A stretch of 64,000 nucleotides of DNA from Paracoccidioides lutzii Pb01 (lineage: Eukaryota > Ascomycota > Eurotiomycetes > Onygenales > Ajellomycetaceae): assembly GCF_000150705.2 (NCBI RefSeq), contig NW_015440957.1, positions 898,621 through 962,620 of the forward strand. The letters are read 5' to 3'. This document shows positions 46,226 through 59,547 of this stretch, piece by piece; within the stretch, counting starts at the first letter, position 1; each line of letters starts with the position of its first letter. The position numbers were made by a program, and so were the translations under genes. Below the pieces are notes generated by a model that saw only the letters and a program-made list of their open reading frames with translations, was not told the origin of the DNA and ran no database searches.

Positions 46226-49200
46226 ATGGCGACCACCTCGTCGTTGTTTATGTACTCGTTGACCATCCAGCCCCCTACAGCGATTACTCAAGCAATTTTG
46301 GGCCAGTTCGCGGGGACTAAGGAACAGCAGATCATCACTGCGTCTGGTTCGAAGCTCACAATCCACCGGCCAGACCCGACACAGGGAAAAATTAGAACAC
46401 TGTTTTCTCAAGATGTTTTTGGCATTATCCGGACGCTCGCGGCATTTAGGCTAGCTGGTGGCAGCAAAGGTATGTTCTAACCCATCGCTTTTGTCAAGAC
46501 CACGTTAGTGATTCTTCAAGCTCTTGGGACAGCTCGAGCTCCTGTTGTTGCGCACAAGCCCACACCGCACCCCTGGATTCTGTCCTTGTTCTCTGTCAGC
46601 TTTGGTTGAGCTATGCTGAATGTGTCTCATTTAGATTACATCATCATCGGATCTGACTCTGGGCGGATTACCATCATCGAATATGTACCTTCCCAGAATC
46701 GATTCAACAGAATCCATCTCGAGACTTTCGGAAAATCGGGGATTCGACGCGTTATCCCTGGTCAGTACTTAGCTGTTGATCCAAAAGGAAGAGCATGTTT
46801 AATTGCTTCGGTGGAGAAAAACAAGTTGGTCTATGTCCTCAACAGAAATACACAAGCTGAGTTGACGATATCCTCGCCATTGGAGGCCCATAAACCCCAG
46901 ACTCTGGTTTTCGCTTTGACAGCTCTGGATGTCGGTTATGACAATCCGATATTTGCGGCTTTGGAAGTTGAATACACTGAAGCCGACCAAGACCCAACTG
47001 GGCAAGCCTATGAGGAGCTTGAAAAACAATTAGTTTATTACGAGCTTGATCTAGGGTTGAACCATGTTGTTAGGAAATGGTCGGATCCTGTTGACCGCTC
47101 CGCAACTATGCTATTCCAGGTTCCTGGTGGTGCAGATGGTCCTAGTGGTTGCCTTGTGTGTGCTGAGGACAACATCACCTACCGTCACTCAAATCAGGAT
47201 GCCTTCCGCGTACCGATACCCCGTCGCAGTGGACCTACGGAAAACCCAGAGAGAAAACGATGTATTGTCGCCGGAGTCATGCATAAAATGCGCGGCGCCT
47301 TTTTTTTCTTGCTGCAAACCGAGGATGGTGATCTCTTCAAGGTTACTATTGATATGGTTGAAGATGATAACGGACAAATAACAGGGGAGGTCAGAAGATT
47401 AAAACTCAAATATTTCGACACCGTTCCAATCGCTTCAAGTTTATGCATTTTGAAGAGCGGGTTCCTTTTCGTCGCCAGTGAAACGGGAAATCATCACTTT
47501 TACCAATTTGAAAAACTTGGAGATGATGACGATGAAATCGAGTTTACTAGCGACTCGTTCTCCGCCAATCCTTCTGAACCGCTGCCTCCTGTTTATTTCC
47601 ACCCACGACTCTCTGAAAATGTGCATCTTGTCGAAAGTGTGAATTCTCTCAATCCATTGATGGATTGCAAGATCACAAACTTGACAGAAGATGATGCACC
47701 CCAAATATATACTATTTGTGGTACAGGGGCAAGGAGCAGTTTCAGGACTCTTAAGCACGGCTTGGAAGTTACTGAAATAGTGGAGTCGGAACTACCGAGT
47801 GTTCCATCTGCAGTTTGGACCTCTAAGCTCACTCGCGAGGACGAATTCGATGCTTATATTATTTTGTCTTTTTCCAATGGCACTCTTGTTCTCAGTATTG
47901 GAGAAACTGTGGAAGAAGTCACAGATACCGGCTTCCTATCCTCGGCACCAACCCTGGCGGTTCAGCAACTTGGAGAGGATTCTCTCATCCAAGTGCATCC
48001 CAAGGGAATACGACATATCCATGCAGATAGACGAGTGAACGAATGGCCCGCCCCTCAGCATCGTTCCATTGTTGCTGCGACTACAAATGAGCGGCAAGTC
48101 GCCGTTGCACTAAGCTCTGGGGAGATTGTGTACTTTGAAATGGACACGGATGGTTCTCTTGCGGAGTACGATGAGAAAAGAGAAATGTCCGGCACAGTTA
48201 CTTGTCTCAGCCTGGGAGAGGTTCCGAAAGGACGTGCAAGGAGTTCTTTCCTCGCTGTGGGCTGCGACGACTCTACCGTCAGAATTCTGAGCCTTGATCC
48301 GGACTCAACACTCGGAAATAAGTCCGTCCAGGCACTTACATCCGCTCCATCTGCGCTGTCAATCATGGCAATGGCTGATTCCACGTCTGGTGGGTCCACG
48401 CTTTATCTACATATCGGCCTCTATTCAGGCATATATCTTCGCACGGTGCTTGATGAGGTGACGGGAGAACTATCCGATACTCGCACCAGATTCCTCGGTT
48501 TAAAGCCTGTTAAACTCTTCCAAGTTTCTGTTAAGGAGCAAAAGGCCGTTCTCGCGTTGAGCTCACGTCCTTGGCTTGGGTATTCGGATCTCCAAACGAA
48601 GGCATTTATGCTTACACCTTTAGATTATGTCGGTCTAGAATGGGGTTGGAACTTCAGCAGCGAGCAGTGCGTTGAAGGCATGGTTGGTATCCAAGGACAA
48701 AACCTGAGGTACGTGATTTTAAATTATTTTAATTGATGCATTTGAGCCTGTGAGAAGTTTACGTGATGAAATCTTTTCCCGAGTCACAACGTTGACTATG
48801 CGGCATAAAATTACTAAATATTCAATTGTTCCTACTGAAAATTAACCTAAGCATGCGCTGTTTCCGAGTTGTTATTTTGTTCTTTGTCCCATGTTCTCGT
48901 TCAAAATTACTGACATTATTACGAAAAGAATATTCTCCATTGAAAAGTTGGAGAACAATCTGCTTCAAGAAACGATCTCGCTCACTTACACACCGCGCCA
49001 ATTCATTAAACACCCTGAGCAGCCACTCTTTTATGTCATTGAAGCAGACAATAATATCCTTTCACCGGCAACAAGGGCCAAGCTTCTCAACGACTCAGAT
49101 GCTGTCAACGGCGATGCAACGGTGCTACCATCCGAGGACTTTGGCTATCCACGAGGAACGGGACATTGGGCGTCATGCATACAGATTGTCGATCCAGTAA

Positions 49201-50310
49201 ATTCAAAAAGCGTAGTTTCGCAGATCGAGCTGGAAGAAAATGAGGCTGCCGTTAGTGTGGCCGCTGTCTCGTTCTCGAGCCAAGATGATGAAACATTCTT
49301 GGTAGTAGGGACTGGAAAAGATATGGTGGTTAATCCCCGGTCATGTTCAGCTGGGTTTATCCATATCTACCGGTTCCAGGAAGATGGCAAAGAACTGGAA
49401 TTCATTCATAAAACAAAGGTTGAGCAACCACCCGTGGCTCTTCTTGGCTTTCAGGGGCGTCTTCTGGCAGGTATTGGCACAGATGTCAGAATTTACGACT
49501 TGGGAATGAGGCAAATGCTCCGTAAATGCCAGGCTTCAGTTGTCCCGCACCTTGTCGTCGGCCTGCAAACACAAGGCAGTCGGATTATCGTGAGCGATGT
49601 TCAGGAAAGCGTCACGTATGTCGTCTACAAGTCTCAGGAAAATCGCCTGATTCCTTTCGTTGATGATGTTATTTCCCGTTGGACCACTTGCACGACAATG
49701 GTGGATTACGAAACTGTTGCTGGAGGAGACAAGTTCGGGAATCTGTGGCTGCTCCGGTGTCCCGCCAAGGCATCGGAAGAAGCGGATGAGGATGGGTCAG
49801 GGGCCCATCTAATTCATGAGCGACAATACCTTCAAGGTGCCCCGAACAGACTAAATCTTGTTGCTCACTTCTATCCCCAGGATTTGCCCACCAGCATACA
49901 GAAGGCACAACTAGTCACGGGTGGACGAGATATCCTCGTCTGGACAGGACTTCAAGGGACTGTGGGGATGTTGATACCATTCATTAGCCGGGAAGAAGTG
50001 GATTTTTTCCAAAGTCTCGAGATGCAGCTTGCCGCTCAGAATCCTCCGCTCGCTGGACGAGATCATCTAATATATAGGAGTTACTATGCTCCCGCAAAGG
50101 GCACCATCGATGGCGATCTTTGCGAAACCTATCTTTTGCTTCCAAATGACAAGAAACAACAAATTGCTGGAGAGTTGGACAGGTCGGTACGAGAAATTGA
50201 GCGGAAAATTGCAGTAAGTTTTACCCTTCTGTTTTAGTATCCCTTTCTGGTTTCACGAATCCGTCGCTGACATTATTCTCTAGGATATGCGTACCAAGGT
50301 TGCTTACTGA
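46226..50310 (+). CDS. RSE1: Splicing factor 3B subunit 3 (Rse1/SF3b130)
   Basis: A scaffold subunit of the U2 snRNP SF3b complex. Four exons: 46226-46469, 46635-48708, 48929-50213, 50284-50310; introns of 165, 220 and 70 bp, all GT-AG and in phase. About 1209 residues, the usual length. Exon 1 has MATTSSLFMYSLTIQPP and QFAGTKEQQIITASGSKL, then exon 2 starts DYIIIGSDSGRITIIEY. The N-terminal two thirds form MMS1-type beta-propeller repeats, and a CPSF_A-type domain follows (IFSIEKLENN, FYVIEADNNILSP, GGDKFGNLWLLR). The last exon is only 27 nt and encodes DMRTKVAY, the conserved end. ATG 46226 is used because MATT is the usual start. Two inner introns contain clear TACTGAC or CTGAC branch sites. 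Confidence 0.96.
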
Positions 50311-51489
50311 TGCGGGTTTGGAGGGCAATTTGGCGTTTTTTATGTTTTCTCCTTTTAGCTTGCCATGTACGCTAATACCAATGAGCAGCTCTGTCCCGGA
50401 GCCCAATGGTTGTTTTTGTTTCCCGGTATATTCTGGCGGTGGCGCAAGCCGATGTCCCTTTTTAACACCTTTCAACTATGTTGAATTAACGAAAATTTTA
50501 AAAGGAAACTAATTTGTTATTTTGGCATGAACTTGAGGTTGTCATCCTTCACTTCATAGCGTTATGCGAATTACCCTTTATCGAGGTTCCCTCCAGGAAC
50601 TATTTCAAAGAAAGCGTCTCTTTCCTCGCTCGATCTGTCTACGTTTTTCTTCAATCGTCCGATCTTGAGCTGGATGCACTCCATTCCATTTTCCCCTACC
50701 TCCCATAGGAGGTTTAGGCGGTTAAGGGCTTGGCCTGTTCGAGACGAGAATAAAGGAAACCTTCCCTTCAACGATCTTTGAGTACGATCCCGTCCAACCT
50801 TTTTTTTCTTCCAGGATTCTGGGATCGTAATATATCAGTTGAAACATGAATTTGAAATCTTTTGTTTTCATTTTCCACTCTCTTATGTTTCTTCGGGCCT
50901 TTCGGTATTGCCAAAGAAAAACAAAGGAGTTTATATGTTACTGTCATTGGATGAGGAAGCTTTTATCGCCTTCATAGTTTCTCAATCGAATGTAGACTTC
51001 GTTGCTTTTGAATCCGCGCATCAAAGTGCCTCAGCGTGTGCGTTGTCAACAAGTGTCTTATCATACCTCATACCATTACCTTGTTCCACTGACAAGAAAT
51101 TCTCAATGATTAGCAGTTTGAACCAAGTATCACATCCTTCTCCTATCCTTGGGAATCCGGACTGGGATCCGATGTATACGAATTTCCGGATGTAGTTTAG
51201 TTAACTCGTCCAAGAAAGTTGTTTTGCCCAAGAACTGCCCGCGCTAACTAGTTAGTTATCATGGTATTACATCATCACTTTAGACGCGGCGGGAAATTAA
51301 CTACCGACACCTTATCTTGACCTCATCCCTCGGCTCAACTTTCGTCAAAGTCTGTCTTGCTGCTCAGTAGCCGCTGTGGAATGGGTTTTGGCGACGTGCT
51401 CTGCTAATCACCATATACAATCACGGGCGCCTGATCACTGCAGCCTACTCTTCAGCCGTTTCACCAACGCCTTGGAATTCATTCCAGTC
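50311..51489. other. Intergenic region, RSE1 3' side to nitrilase promoter
   Basis: About 1.2 kb with no supported gene. Short frames at 50300-50512, 50514-50708 and 50839-51195 have no motif. The nitrilase frame is open upstream to 51376, but the segment before 51490 does not look like protein. Confidence 0.5.
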
Positions 51490-52956
51490 ATGCCGCAAAA
51501 GCTCAATGTTGCCGTTGCTCAATCGCGAACCCGCAACACGTTGTCTGACACTCTACGGGCTCTGGAGCGCACCTCCCACCTAGCTGCGTCCCGAGGAGCT
51601 CACGTTCTCCTCTTTCCAGAGGCATATTTGGGCGGATATCCTCGGACATGCACCTTCGGAGGTTCTGTTGGAGCTCGCGACTCCCATGGCCGTGACCAGT
51701 ATCTAAACTACTACCACTCCGCAGTTGACCTTGGGGATACCCCTGCCGGCGCCGGAGATGACTTTATCGAGCGAGCCCTACCTGTAGCGAAGGGGAAGAA
51801 TTACCGTGGTGATGGTACAAGGGAATATTTGGAACGGGTTGCGCGGGAGACGGGATTATTGCTCATTGTTGGTTTGGTTGAGAGAGCTGGTGGGAGTCTG
51901 TACTGTTCAGTTGTATACGTGGACCCCAAGAGAGAAACTCTAGGGAAAAGAAGAAAAGTGATGCCAACTGGCACTGAACGGCTGGTGTGGGCACAGGGGT
52001 CGCCTTCAACTCTCAAGGCTGTTACTACCGAGATTAATGGGGTAAAGCTCACCCTGGCAGCAGCTATTTGCTGGGAGAATTTCATGCCCCTTTTACGACA
52101 GAGCCTATATTCCCAGAATGTGAACCTGTACCTCGCTCCAACTGCAGATGGGCGTGATACCTGGCTACCGTTGATGCGCACTGTAGCATTTGAAGGAAGG
52201 ACTATTGTACTCAGCGCCAACCAGTGTGTTCGCCAAAGCGAACTTCCGTCATGGATCACGAAATGTCAAAAGTCCAGGAACCCCTCAAGTCACCCTGTGG
52301 CTAAAAACAAAACGTCAATTCGCCCAATCAGCCGTCGACAGGCGCTATCAGGAAGAAAGTCCTCGATAACTACGTTAGAAGGATCCCACGAGATTGTGTG
52401 GCCTTGCAATGATCCAAATACCACCGCCTCCGCTACCAATACAACAGACGACCTTCACGAATCGGATGGTGGAATTAATCCATTCCCTGAAGTCGAGGAG
52501 GATGCCACCAGCGCCACCATAGATGGAGTGGCTGGTCGGGAGCTAGATGCAGATCCATTCATAAATTCCGTCCCCCAAACCCAAACCCATCCCACATCCC
52601 CTTCTGGTTGCAAAAAGTGCCACAGAAAATCCATAATAACGAAAGATGAGCACGAAATTACATGGCCAGACCATACCGCAGATGGCCAAGAAGGGGTAGC
52701 CACAACATCGTTGTTATCCGACCCATACGTGTCTTGTGGTGGTTCTTGCATAGTAGGCCCCATGGGAAATGTTTTGGCGGGGCCACTCTGGAACGTCTCA
52801 GATGATGATAGTTGTGATCATATATTAATTACAGAAGTGGACTTCGAGGATTGCGAGCGGGGAAGGCTGGACTTAGATGTTGCAGGGAGTTATTCAAGGA
52901 ATGATGCGTTCAAATTGACAGTTGATGGCCTCGATTTAAATCCACCACCTTTCTAA
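51490..52956 (+). CDS. Nitrilase-family hydrolase with a long internal insert
   Basis: Belongs to the carbon-nitrogen hydrolase superfamily, nitrilase branch, which acts on nitriles to give carboxylic acids and ammonia; the substrate is unknown. A single exon, about 488 residues from MPQKLNVAVAQ; an upstream in-frame Met (51376) adds an unlikely leader. The catalytic triad is visible: Glu44 in FPEAYLGGYP, Lys156 in KRRKVMPTGTERLVW, Cys194 in AAICWENFMP. The late family block GGSCIVGPMGNVLAGP begins near residue 417. Between LPSWI (about residue 255) and that block lie some 150 residues of polar, probably disordered sequence where ordinary nitrilases have a short loop. The insert contains two copies of a motif (RKSSIT...HEIVWP near 288-304 and RKSIIT...HEITWP near 378-393). 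The triad is complete, so activity is plausible. Confidence 0.9.
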   Translation: MPQKLNVAVAQSRTRNTLSDTLRALERTSHLAASRGAHVLLFPEAYLGGYPRTCTFGGSVGARDSHGRDQYLNYYHSAVDLGDTPAGAGDDFIERALPVAKGKNYRGDGTREYLERVARETGLLLIVGLVERAGGSLYCSVVYVDPKRETLGKRRKVMPTGTERLVWAQGSPSTLKAVTTEINGVKLTLAAAICWENFMPLLRQSLYSQNVNLYLAPTADGRDTWLPLMRTVAFEGRTIVLSANQCVRQSELPSWITKCQKSRNPSSHPVAKNKTSIRPISRRQALSGRKSSITTLEGSHEIVWPCNDPNTTASATNTTDDLHESDGGINPFPEVEEDATSATIDGVAGRELDADPFINSVPQTQTHPTSPSGCKKCHRKSIITKDEHEITWPDHTADGQEGVATTSLLSDPYVSCGGSCIVGPMGNVLAGPLWNVSDDDSCDHILITEVDFEDCERGRLDLDVAGSYSRNDAFKLTVDGLDLNPPPF

Positions 52957-53371
52957 GCGGTGTGAAACTACCAATTTCCATCCGTAACCTGTCTTCATTG
53001 CCATACAACGAATGCAACTGCATACCCATGATATATGCGGGTTTTTATTATTTATCTACCGAATCGATGTGCTCCTATAATTTGTCAGACGCACCAATTT
53101 CAAAGCTTAAGGAGAGGCTTGCGATTGTTTACTTATTATTTTCTTTTTTTGAAGCCCTTTTGTTTTAATACGTTGATCATCGAGGAATGACATGATGAAG
53201 GTAACGACTGTCAAATTGCTTGAACTTATGAAACAACATCAGATGTATTTAACCTAAATATCGGTATAAAACCAACGAATTGTTGCAACTTTGCCAAACT
53301 ATAGGAGACACTGGGAAATGCACATACTCATGGCCCTTAAGATGTCCTTTTCCCCCCCCATGATCCAATTC
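52957..53371. other. Convergent intergenic region between nitrilase and UTP10
   Basis: 415 bp of AT-rich DNA between two gene ends. No gene is seen; it presumably holds both 3' UTRs. Confidence 0.6.
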
Positions 53372-56300
53372 TTAAACCAACATATCATCCAACTTCTCCC
53401 CTAAAACCTCCTCGATAGCCAATACCCACCTCCTCACCTCCTTCTCAACATTCTCGTCATCATCTTCCATCAACTCACTGATATATGGCAGCATCTCCGG
53501 CAGCAATGCTAGCCATTCCTCGCCCAGACGCTCTGTTAGGCTAAATTCGCACCTAACGGCCGCGAGACGAGTGTACGGATTATCGCCGCCGTTCCTACCA
53601 TCACTGCTCATTCCGGGACGCATGAATTTCATGATGGCAGTGTTAAGTTCCTTGTGGTTTTCCGGCGAATCAGCGGCGGAAGCGAGCTCCACTATGGTTG
53701 GGATGGCCTCGGCGGTGATGAGCTTTAGAGTTGGCGGGTTGGTGGAGCGGGAGAGTTGGGTGACTAGGGGTGTGGATATTGCTGCCAGATGGGTAGGGGA
53801 TTGCCAAAATTCTAGGACAGTTTGTTAGGGAGGTGCTCTGAACTTTATGGAATCAAGGTATATGAGGGACAACAGAAGCTTTATTTGTCTTTGCAGTCTA
53901 CATACCATCTTGATCATGCTCAAAGGAGCTGCGAAGCATCTGCATCGTTGCTAACCATAGACCCTTAGACTCTTTGTCGTTGCATCGAGCGGTATTTAGG
54001 ATTTCAACTGTGCTTTCAATGATATAGCTTGAATAGCTTGTGACGATGGACTAAACGAAAGTAAGGTTTAGTTTCAACCCCAAACACTTAACAAATGAAT
54101 TATAAATCGTGGTTCGACTCACCTTGAGAGTACCAAAGAATGACCCGAGGAACTTGAAGAACGTCGTAAGCCTCAAAAGCCGTCCTGTGCTGTCTGATTC
54201 CCGGATGCCTTTTGTAGCCCATTCCGTTAATTGGACAAATAGGGGGCGGAAAATAGTGTCGTTCAGCTTGTAGATCATTTTTATCGCCATATCATTCACT
54301 TGGCTTTCAATATCATTAACGTCATCTGCCCCATATCTGCTCGTATCTGACAGAGAGAATTGTGTGCGACGAATGTCAAGTGCTTTCTCTAATAGTTTGG
54401 CTAAAACAGGAACATTTTTGATGGTTGAAGATTTTGGATGCTTTTCGATACAAAGGTTTGTAACCTCCAGCAACTCACCTACGGCCTGCTAAATTATAAG
54501 CACAATAGCTTCAATAAGGAGTGAGGGGAAAGAGTGAGATAACTTACCTTGGGGCCTTCAGAGAGTGCAAACGACCAATTAAACTCGACAGCTTTGAAGG
54601 TTTCGTTAACATCCACATGCCTTGCAAGAAGTCTCAATGCCTCACGACGGTTATCGTTGCATTCTTCTGGAAGGTCTGCAGCCGCCGACATGAAGGATAA
54701 CTGAAGAATGTTATTTAGGTGATAATCTGATATCATCCACGGAATATGGGAAAGAAGGGCAGAGATGAGCGAATAGATCGCATCGTGCAATTGAAGATAT
54801 TTCCTGCTAGACCTCAAGGTCGCTTTTAGAAGACCAAAGGAACGTGAAAAGATCTCCGGTAGGACGGGGATTATGGCTTCACCAAGGACTTCAGTGATGG
54901 AAGCAAGACATAACATCCCAATTACGCGGATGCGGTCATCAGCCTGGCCAATGCAACTCTCCCCAGCAACGACTCTAGCTGCTCCTACCACAAAATCTGG
55001 ATCTTTCTTTCCATACTTCTCTGCAACCCTGTCTATGCAAACCACAGCCGCGTGCTTCAGGAGCACATCAGGAGATTCCTCAAGTATTCCAACCAAGGTT
55101 GACAAAAAGACCAAAACTCTTGACTGGGAAGCAGAGTCCCTGTCGTGGCTTTGTTCCAGTCTATTTTCCAATAATCTTAGTACTCTTCTGCGTAGATCAT
55201 CATTGGGTCGTCGAAGGAGAACTTCAATGGTGTCGAGGAAATCAACCAATGATAGGGCTCCCAGGAGCGATCCCAGGGCATCACCACAGGCTTTGCTAAC
55301 TGGTTTATTCCCTCGAACAGTATCTGCCAAGGCCAATAACTGCTCTAATATACGAGAGAATAGGTTGTGGATTGGAGCAACAGCGGCATCATCAGAATCG
55401 AAGGCCTTGTTCATCTGAGACCTTAGGGACGCGCTTTGAAGGAGGTGAGACAATGTCTGCAGAAGGTTGGCGGCGATCCTCGACGGATCCTTACCGTCTT
55501 CACCACCAACTCCAAGAAGAGTATGAGAGAGATTTGGTTTTGGCAGTAACGCATCTTGAACCAGACTCAAGTACTTGGTATATGACTGTAACGCGGAAGT
55601 CAGAATAAAAGACGGGGATCGGGGCGGTCTTAACAACGAAAGAACTTACGAGAAGTTGCCGCTCCACTCCTAGATTGCCAACAAGGCTGGTCATCATACC
55701 CAAAACATCCCGATCAGTACCATATCTATTTGCAAGCATTGCGAAAACCGCAAAAAGGAAATCTTCGGCGCCGAGTTTTGTAATCAGCGCTTCAAACAGT
55801 CGCAATCTACGATGTGATGGAATGTGTTCAAACGCAGCAGTAAAGCTGAGAAGAAGCTCTGAGGTCCCGGAAACCACGTCTCTCTTTTGGTTGTGTAGTG
55901 ACTGGATAAGTGGGGGGACCACTTGATCAATGGTCTAATCGTGGTGTGTTAGAGCTTTTCATCAAATGAGAACGTATCACGGATGCAGAAACATACCTGA
56001 TCGATTACGAGAGCGGAGTATTGGTCATCTTTCTTCAAAACATTAGATCCCATGAACGTAAATATTGGCATTACGCTGTGGAGGATGAGCTCCGGAGCAA
56101 TAGTCGCTAATCCTGCTACCAACAGTAGAGCACTATTCTGAACTTGGGGACTTTGCGATGTGCGAACGCAATCAATTATCAGGTCAGGACGAATGACTGA
56201 CGTATCAAATTTGAGTTTGGGCGATAACTTCGCTTTGTTGATAATAGCAAGCATGATTCCTAGAACAAGACTCAAAAGGTAACCCATCTCCGCCTGGAGC

Positions 56301-59222
56301 TTCAGTTTCAAATGGTGCAGTGCGGCAAGGGTTTGGAAAAGGCCACCTAGGAGCTGGGGATGATTTTCTGGACTCGATCCATCAATAAGTTCAAGGATGA
56401 ATGTAACTTGTCCAATCATCTGACTCAACTCCTTGGGGTCCCTCGTGTTCATTGCGACCATATTGTTCTGGCTGGTTCGCCGTCTTTTTGCAGCGGAACC
56501 TTGAGGCTCAGTGTCAACAATGTACGCAGATATCTTGTTAAGAAAGCGGGAGAGGATATGCCCAGAGAGATCAACGGTGAGGAGAAGATCCCTGCATGCA
56601 TTCGGCAGTTCTCCATCCACAGTAGATGGACCTAAAGCCATCTCGAGAAATGTATCTGCCGCATTCGTCCTACTATCTTCTTTAAGCGACGGCCAGATCT
56701 GGCTGAGCCGCGTGAAAACGGCTTTCACGAAATCGGTCCTTGGAGCACATGGTTGAGAGGTGACGGATGAGACGAGAATATCAACGGAGTTTTTATGTTT
56801 TGCGGATACTATTTCAAGTATTTGCCCTTCCAACTCGGGAATATTTACTTGCTCGATTTTGGCGATATTAGCAACGCTATCATCATCCAAGAGTCTCCAT
56901 TGGTCAAGAATGGGAGAAAGCTCCTCAGTTCTGGTTGCAGAACCAATTTTGCCAATGTGATTAAGGATTTTCAGAAGGCGGATCTTTACCGCATATAGGG
57001 GGGTTAAAATAGCGTGGGAACAAAGGAATGTAAAAAGTTCCTGTCGAACCGACTTTTTTAGTTCGGAATCGGAAGTATCTGTAGTAGAAGATGTCCCACG
57101 AATTGCGCTTTTTAACAAGCTTCCTATTTGAGTCGGATCCAGGACGTATTCCTCCAAAGCAGGTAATAAAGCCCGATGGGTGGCCTTGTATACACTCCGT
57201 GGAGATATCCACCGAAGAGATTTAGATCGCTCCGTCTTCCCGTAGATATCCCCAAAGCCCCATGAACTCTGGGGTTTGCTCTCATCCTCATTCTTGACCT
57301 TCGCACATGTCCGCTCAAAGGAGGCGAGTAGACTGGCTGTTCCTCTCCGGACTCGCTCTGATGGATCGCAGAGTGAAGAAACGATATAGGGGAGAATTGC
57401 TTGCATGTTGAAGGACTTGGAAACACTTTCGGAAAGATATGCTGTTACTATTTCAATAGCTGCTGTTCTGCTAACCGGAGGGTATGGACCTGAGAAAAAC
57501 CGAATGAAGAAAGAAAGGTAAAGGGGACTTTGTAAAGACGCATCTCGTCTCAGTATAGGTAAATCAGTAAATTTAAGCACTTTTTCCTTGCTTCCAGCGG
57601 CAAGTATAAAAGCATATGCCAATTGATCGTATGTAGATGAACTCACTCCCGCAAGAAAGGAAACTTCTTCAGTGGATTGTGAGATATCCTCAAGCGCTTT
57701 AGCAAATGCATCCTCCTTTTCAACGGCATCCGCAACGTCTTCCATCTCGACATCTTCTATGGCCATTGGGGCTGCGATATTTCCCAGGGCTGTCTCAAGG
57801 GCCATCTCCAGTGCATTAATATCAATATTAGATTCCCCAATGGCATTTTGAAGTATAGGTGCCAATGACTCTGATTCGGTAAAATGTTGAATCATCCTGG
57901 AGAGAATTGTTCGGCTTTCTTCAGCCATACGGCTAGAAGCTTGCAAGTCGGCAGCTGCTCGAAGAATCAGGACCATGACTTTTGCTAAATCTTCAGACTC
58001 CAATATGTCACGCTGTATGGCAGTGTCAATGAACATCAGCGGAGACAGATCTTTCTGGTTGTGAATTTCCTGGACGCATCCGTCTATTAAACCGAGGAGC
58101 AATCCAGTTATGGAATATCGCGTATGGAGATCAACAATCAAGTCAAGAGAATTTTCGAAACGAGTAATGGATTTGACAACACTACGAGGAAGGCCGGGAG
58201 AATTTTTGTGCTGCACCAGAACCGACAGACATGTCATTGCTGCTAAACGGGTCTCCTGACTCCAGGTTCCAACGATAGCTTCCATGAGTCCGTCCAAAAC
58301 ATTATCTTCAAGTGACGCTTTATTGGCGATCACAATACAGATCATATAGCAACCGATGACCAGTTCCGGAACCTTACTAAGGCAGAATCCGCTATGCAGC
58401 ACTGGAAGAATCTGGAGCAAGACATCCTCCTGATTCCTCCTTTCCACCTGTCGCCTCCCCGAGCTTGTAGAGTCTAGCATGTTAGCTACAGCTTCTGTTG
58501 CGACACCGGCCCAAAAAGCCAGGAGGCCTTGGTAATGGGCCCGAGACTTGCTGACCTGCAAGACGTAGTGGTTTAGAGCAGCCAAAAAAGAATTATTCGT
58601 TGAGGCGCTATGGACAATTGCGTGTCGAGGCGGTAGAGTCAAACTCCGCCTGTAGGGATTCAAAATTTTGAAAGTCGGCGGGAGGTTCTCGGGTAGAATG
58701 GAGAGAAGTGCTTTGAACAACTCCATCGTATGATATGGAAGAAATGTAAGTAGAAGAAAGGAGATATTGTGCTCGTGAACTCTGAAGGACCGATAGTCAG
58801 TTAAAAGCCAATCATAGCAATATTCTCAGAATTGAGAACATATACCTAAACCGGCGAACAAGCCACTCAACCGCCTTGACAGCAGGCTGTAATAGAAGGC
58901 GGCTTCCAACAAGGGCAAGAAACTCTTCTAACACAGTGTCCAGCTCCTTGTTCTGTTCTGCGTTCATATCCAGCCTATCTTCTGTTTTGCTTTGCTCGCT
59001 GAAGATCGTCCGCCTGAATTTGGAAAATCTTGAATCCAGCGCACATAATTCCTGAAATCCCTCATAACATATTTGATAAAGAGTATCGAAACTCTGAGAT
59101 ACGGCATCTCTCTGTTCAAATATCAAAGATTTCGAGTGGGCAACTCTTTGAGCCTTCAAATCCAGCTGGTGGGTGGAGGTCGCCGCAATCTGCGACAGCT
59201 GCGCAGTGAGAGAGGACGCCAT
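53372..59222 (-). CDS. UTP10: U3 snoRNP-associated HEAT-repeat protein Utp10 (HEATR1/BAP28)
   Basis: A large scaffold of the t-UTP/UTP-A subcomplex needed for 18S rRNA transcription and early processing in the nucleolus. Seven exons on the minus strand: 59222-58846, 58781-55997, 55934-55650, 55585-54548, 54485-54123, 54050-53906, 53811-53372. Introns are 62-94 bp with GT-AG ends, all joining in phase, for about 1810 residues. N-terminus MASSLTAQLSQIAATSTHQLDLKAQ; exon 1 ends WLVRRFR and exon 2 continues VHEHN...LTFLPYHT, as in orthologues. The bulk is HEAT-like helical repeats. The C-terminal BP28CT region includes EFNWSFALSEGPK, SKGLWLATMQMLRSSFEHDQ and RCEFSLTERLGEEWLALLPE. The intron before exon 5 ends in TAGCAG, a tandem acceptor. 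Divergent from the NRDE2-family gene. Confidence 0.95.
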
Positions 59223-59547
59223 TGTGACAACAGGATGGAAACGGGAGGTTTTCGGAATTAAAAAACAAGATCCGTTTCCAGTAGCATCACCAAATGGGAA
59301 ATTACCTCAGAGACGGGACCTCTCCGCTGGCTATCGTGGGTATTCCAAGATTCTCCATGAGAACGAGTGCGGTGGGATCAAATACTAATTAGTTAGAGAT
59401 TCCGTCAAAAAAATATCTGCCCAAAAAAGAAGTTTTTCCCGAAAGTGGATTTAACCAAAATAGCAAGTTTACACGACGGCAGTTATCTTAATAGGTCAAC
59501 TCAACGCTGCGAGTAACAGAGAAAAGTAGTTTTGCGACAGCTTGGAG
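59223..59547. promoter_or_regulatory. Divergent promoter between UTP10 and the NRDE2-family gene
   Basis: A region of 325 bp between two divergent start codons, both for nuclear RNA-processing proteins. No named motif is recognised. Confidence 0.5.

Noticed and set aside
54873..55418. 181-codon plus-strand frame over UTP10
   Set aside because: Antisense shadow of exon 4 of UTP10, Ser/Arg-rich by reverse-frame codon effect.
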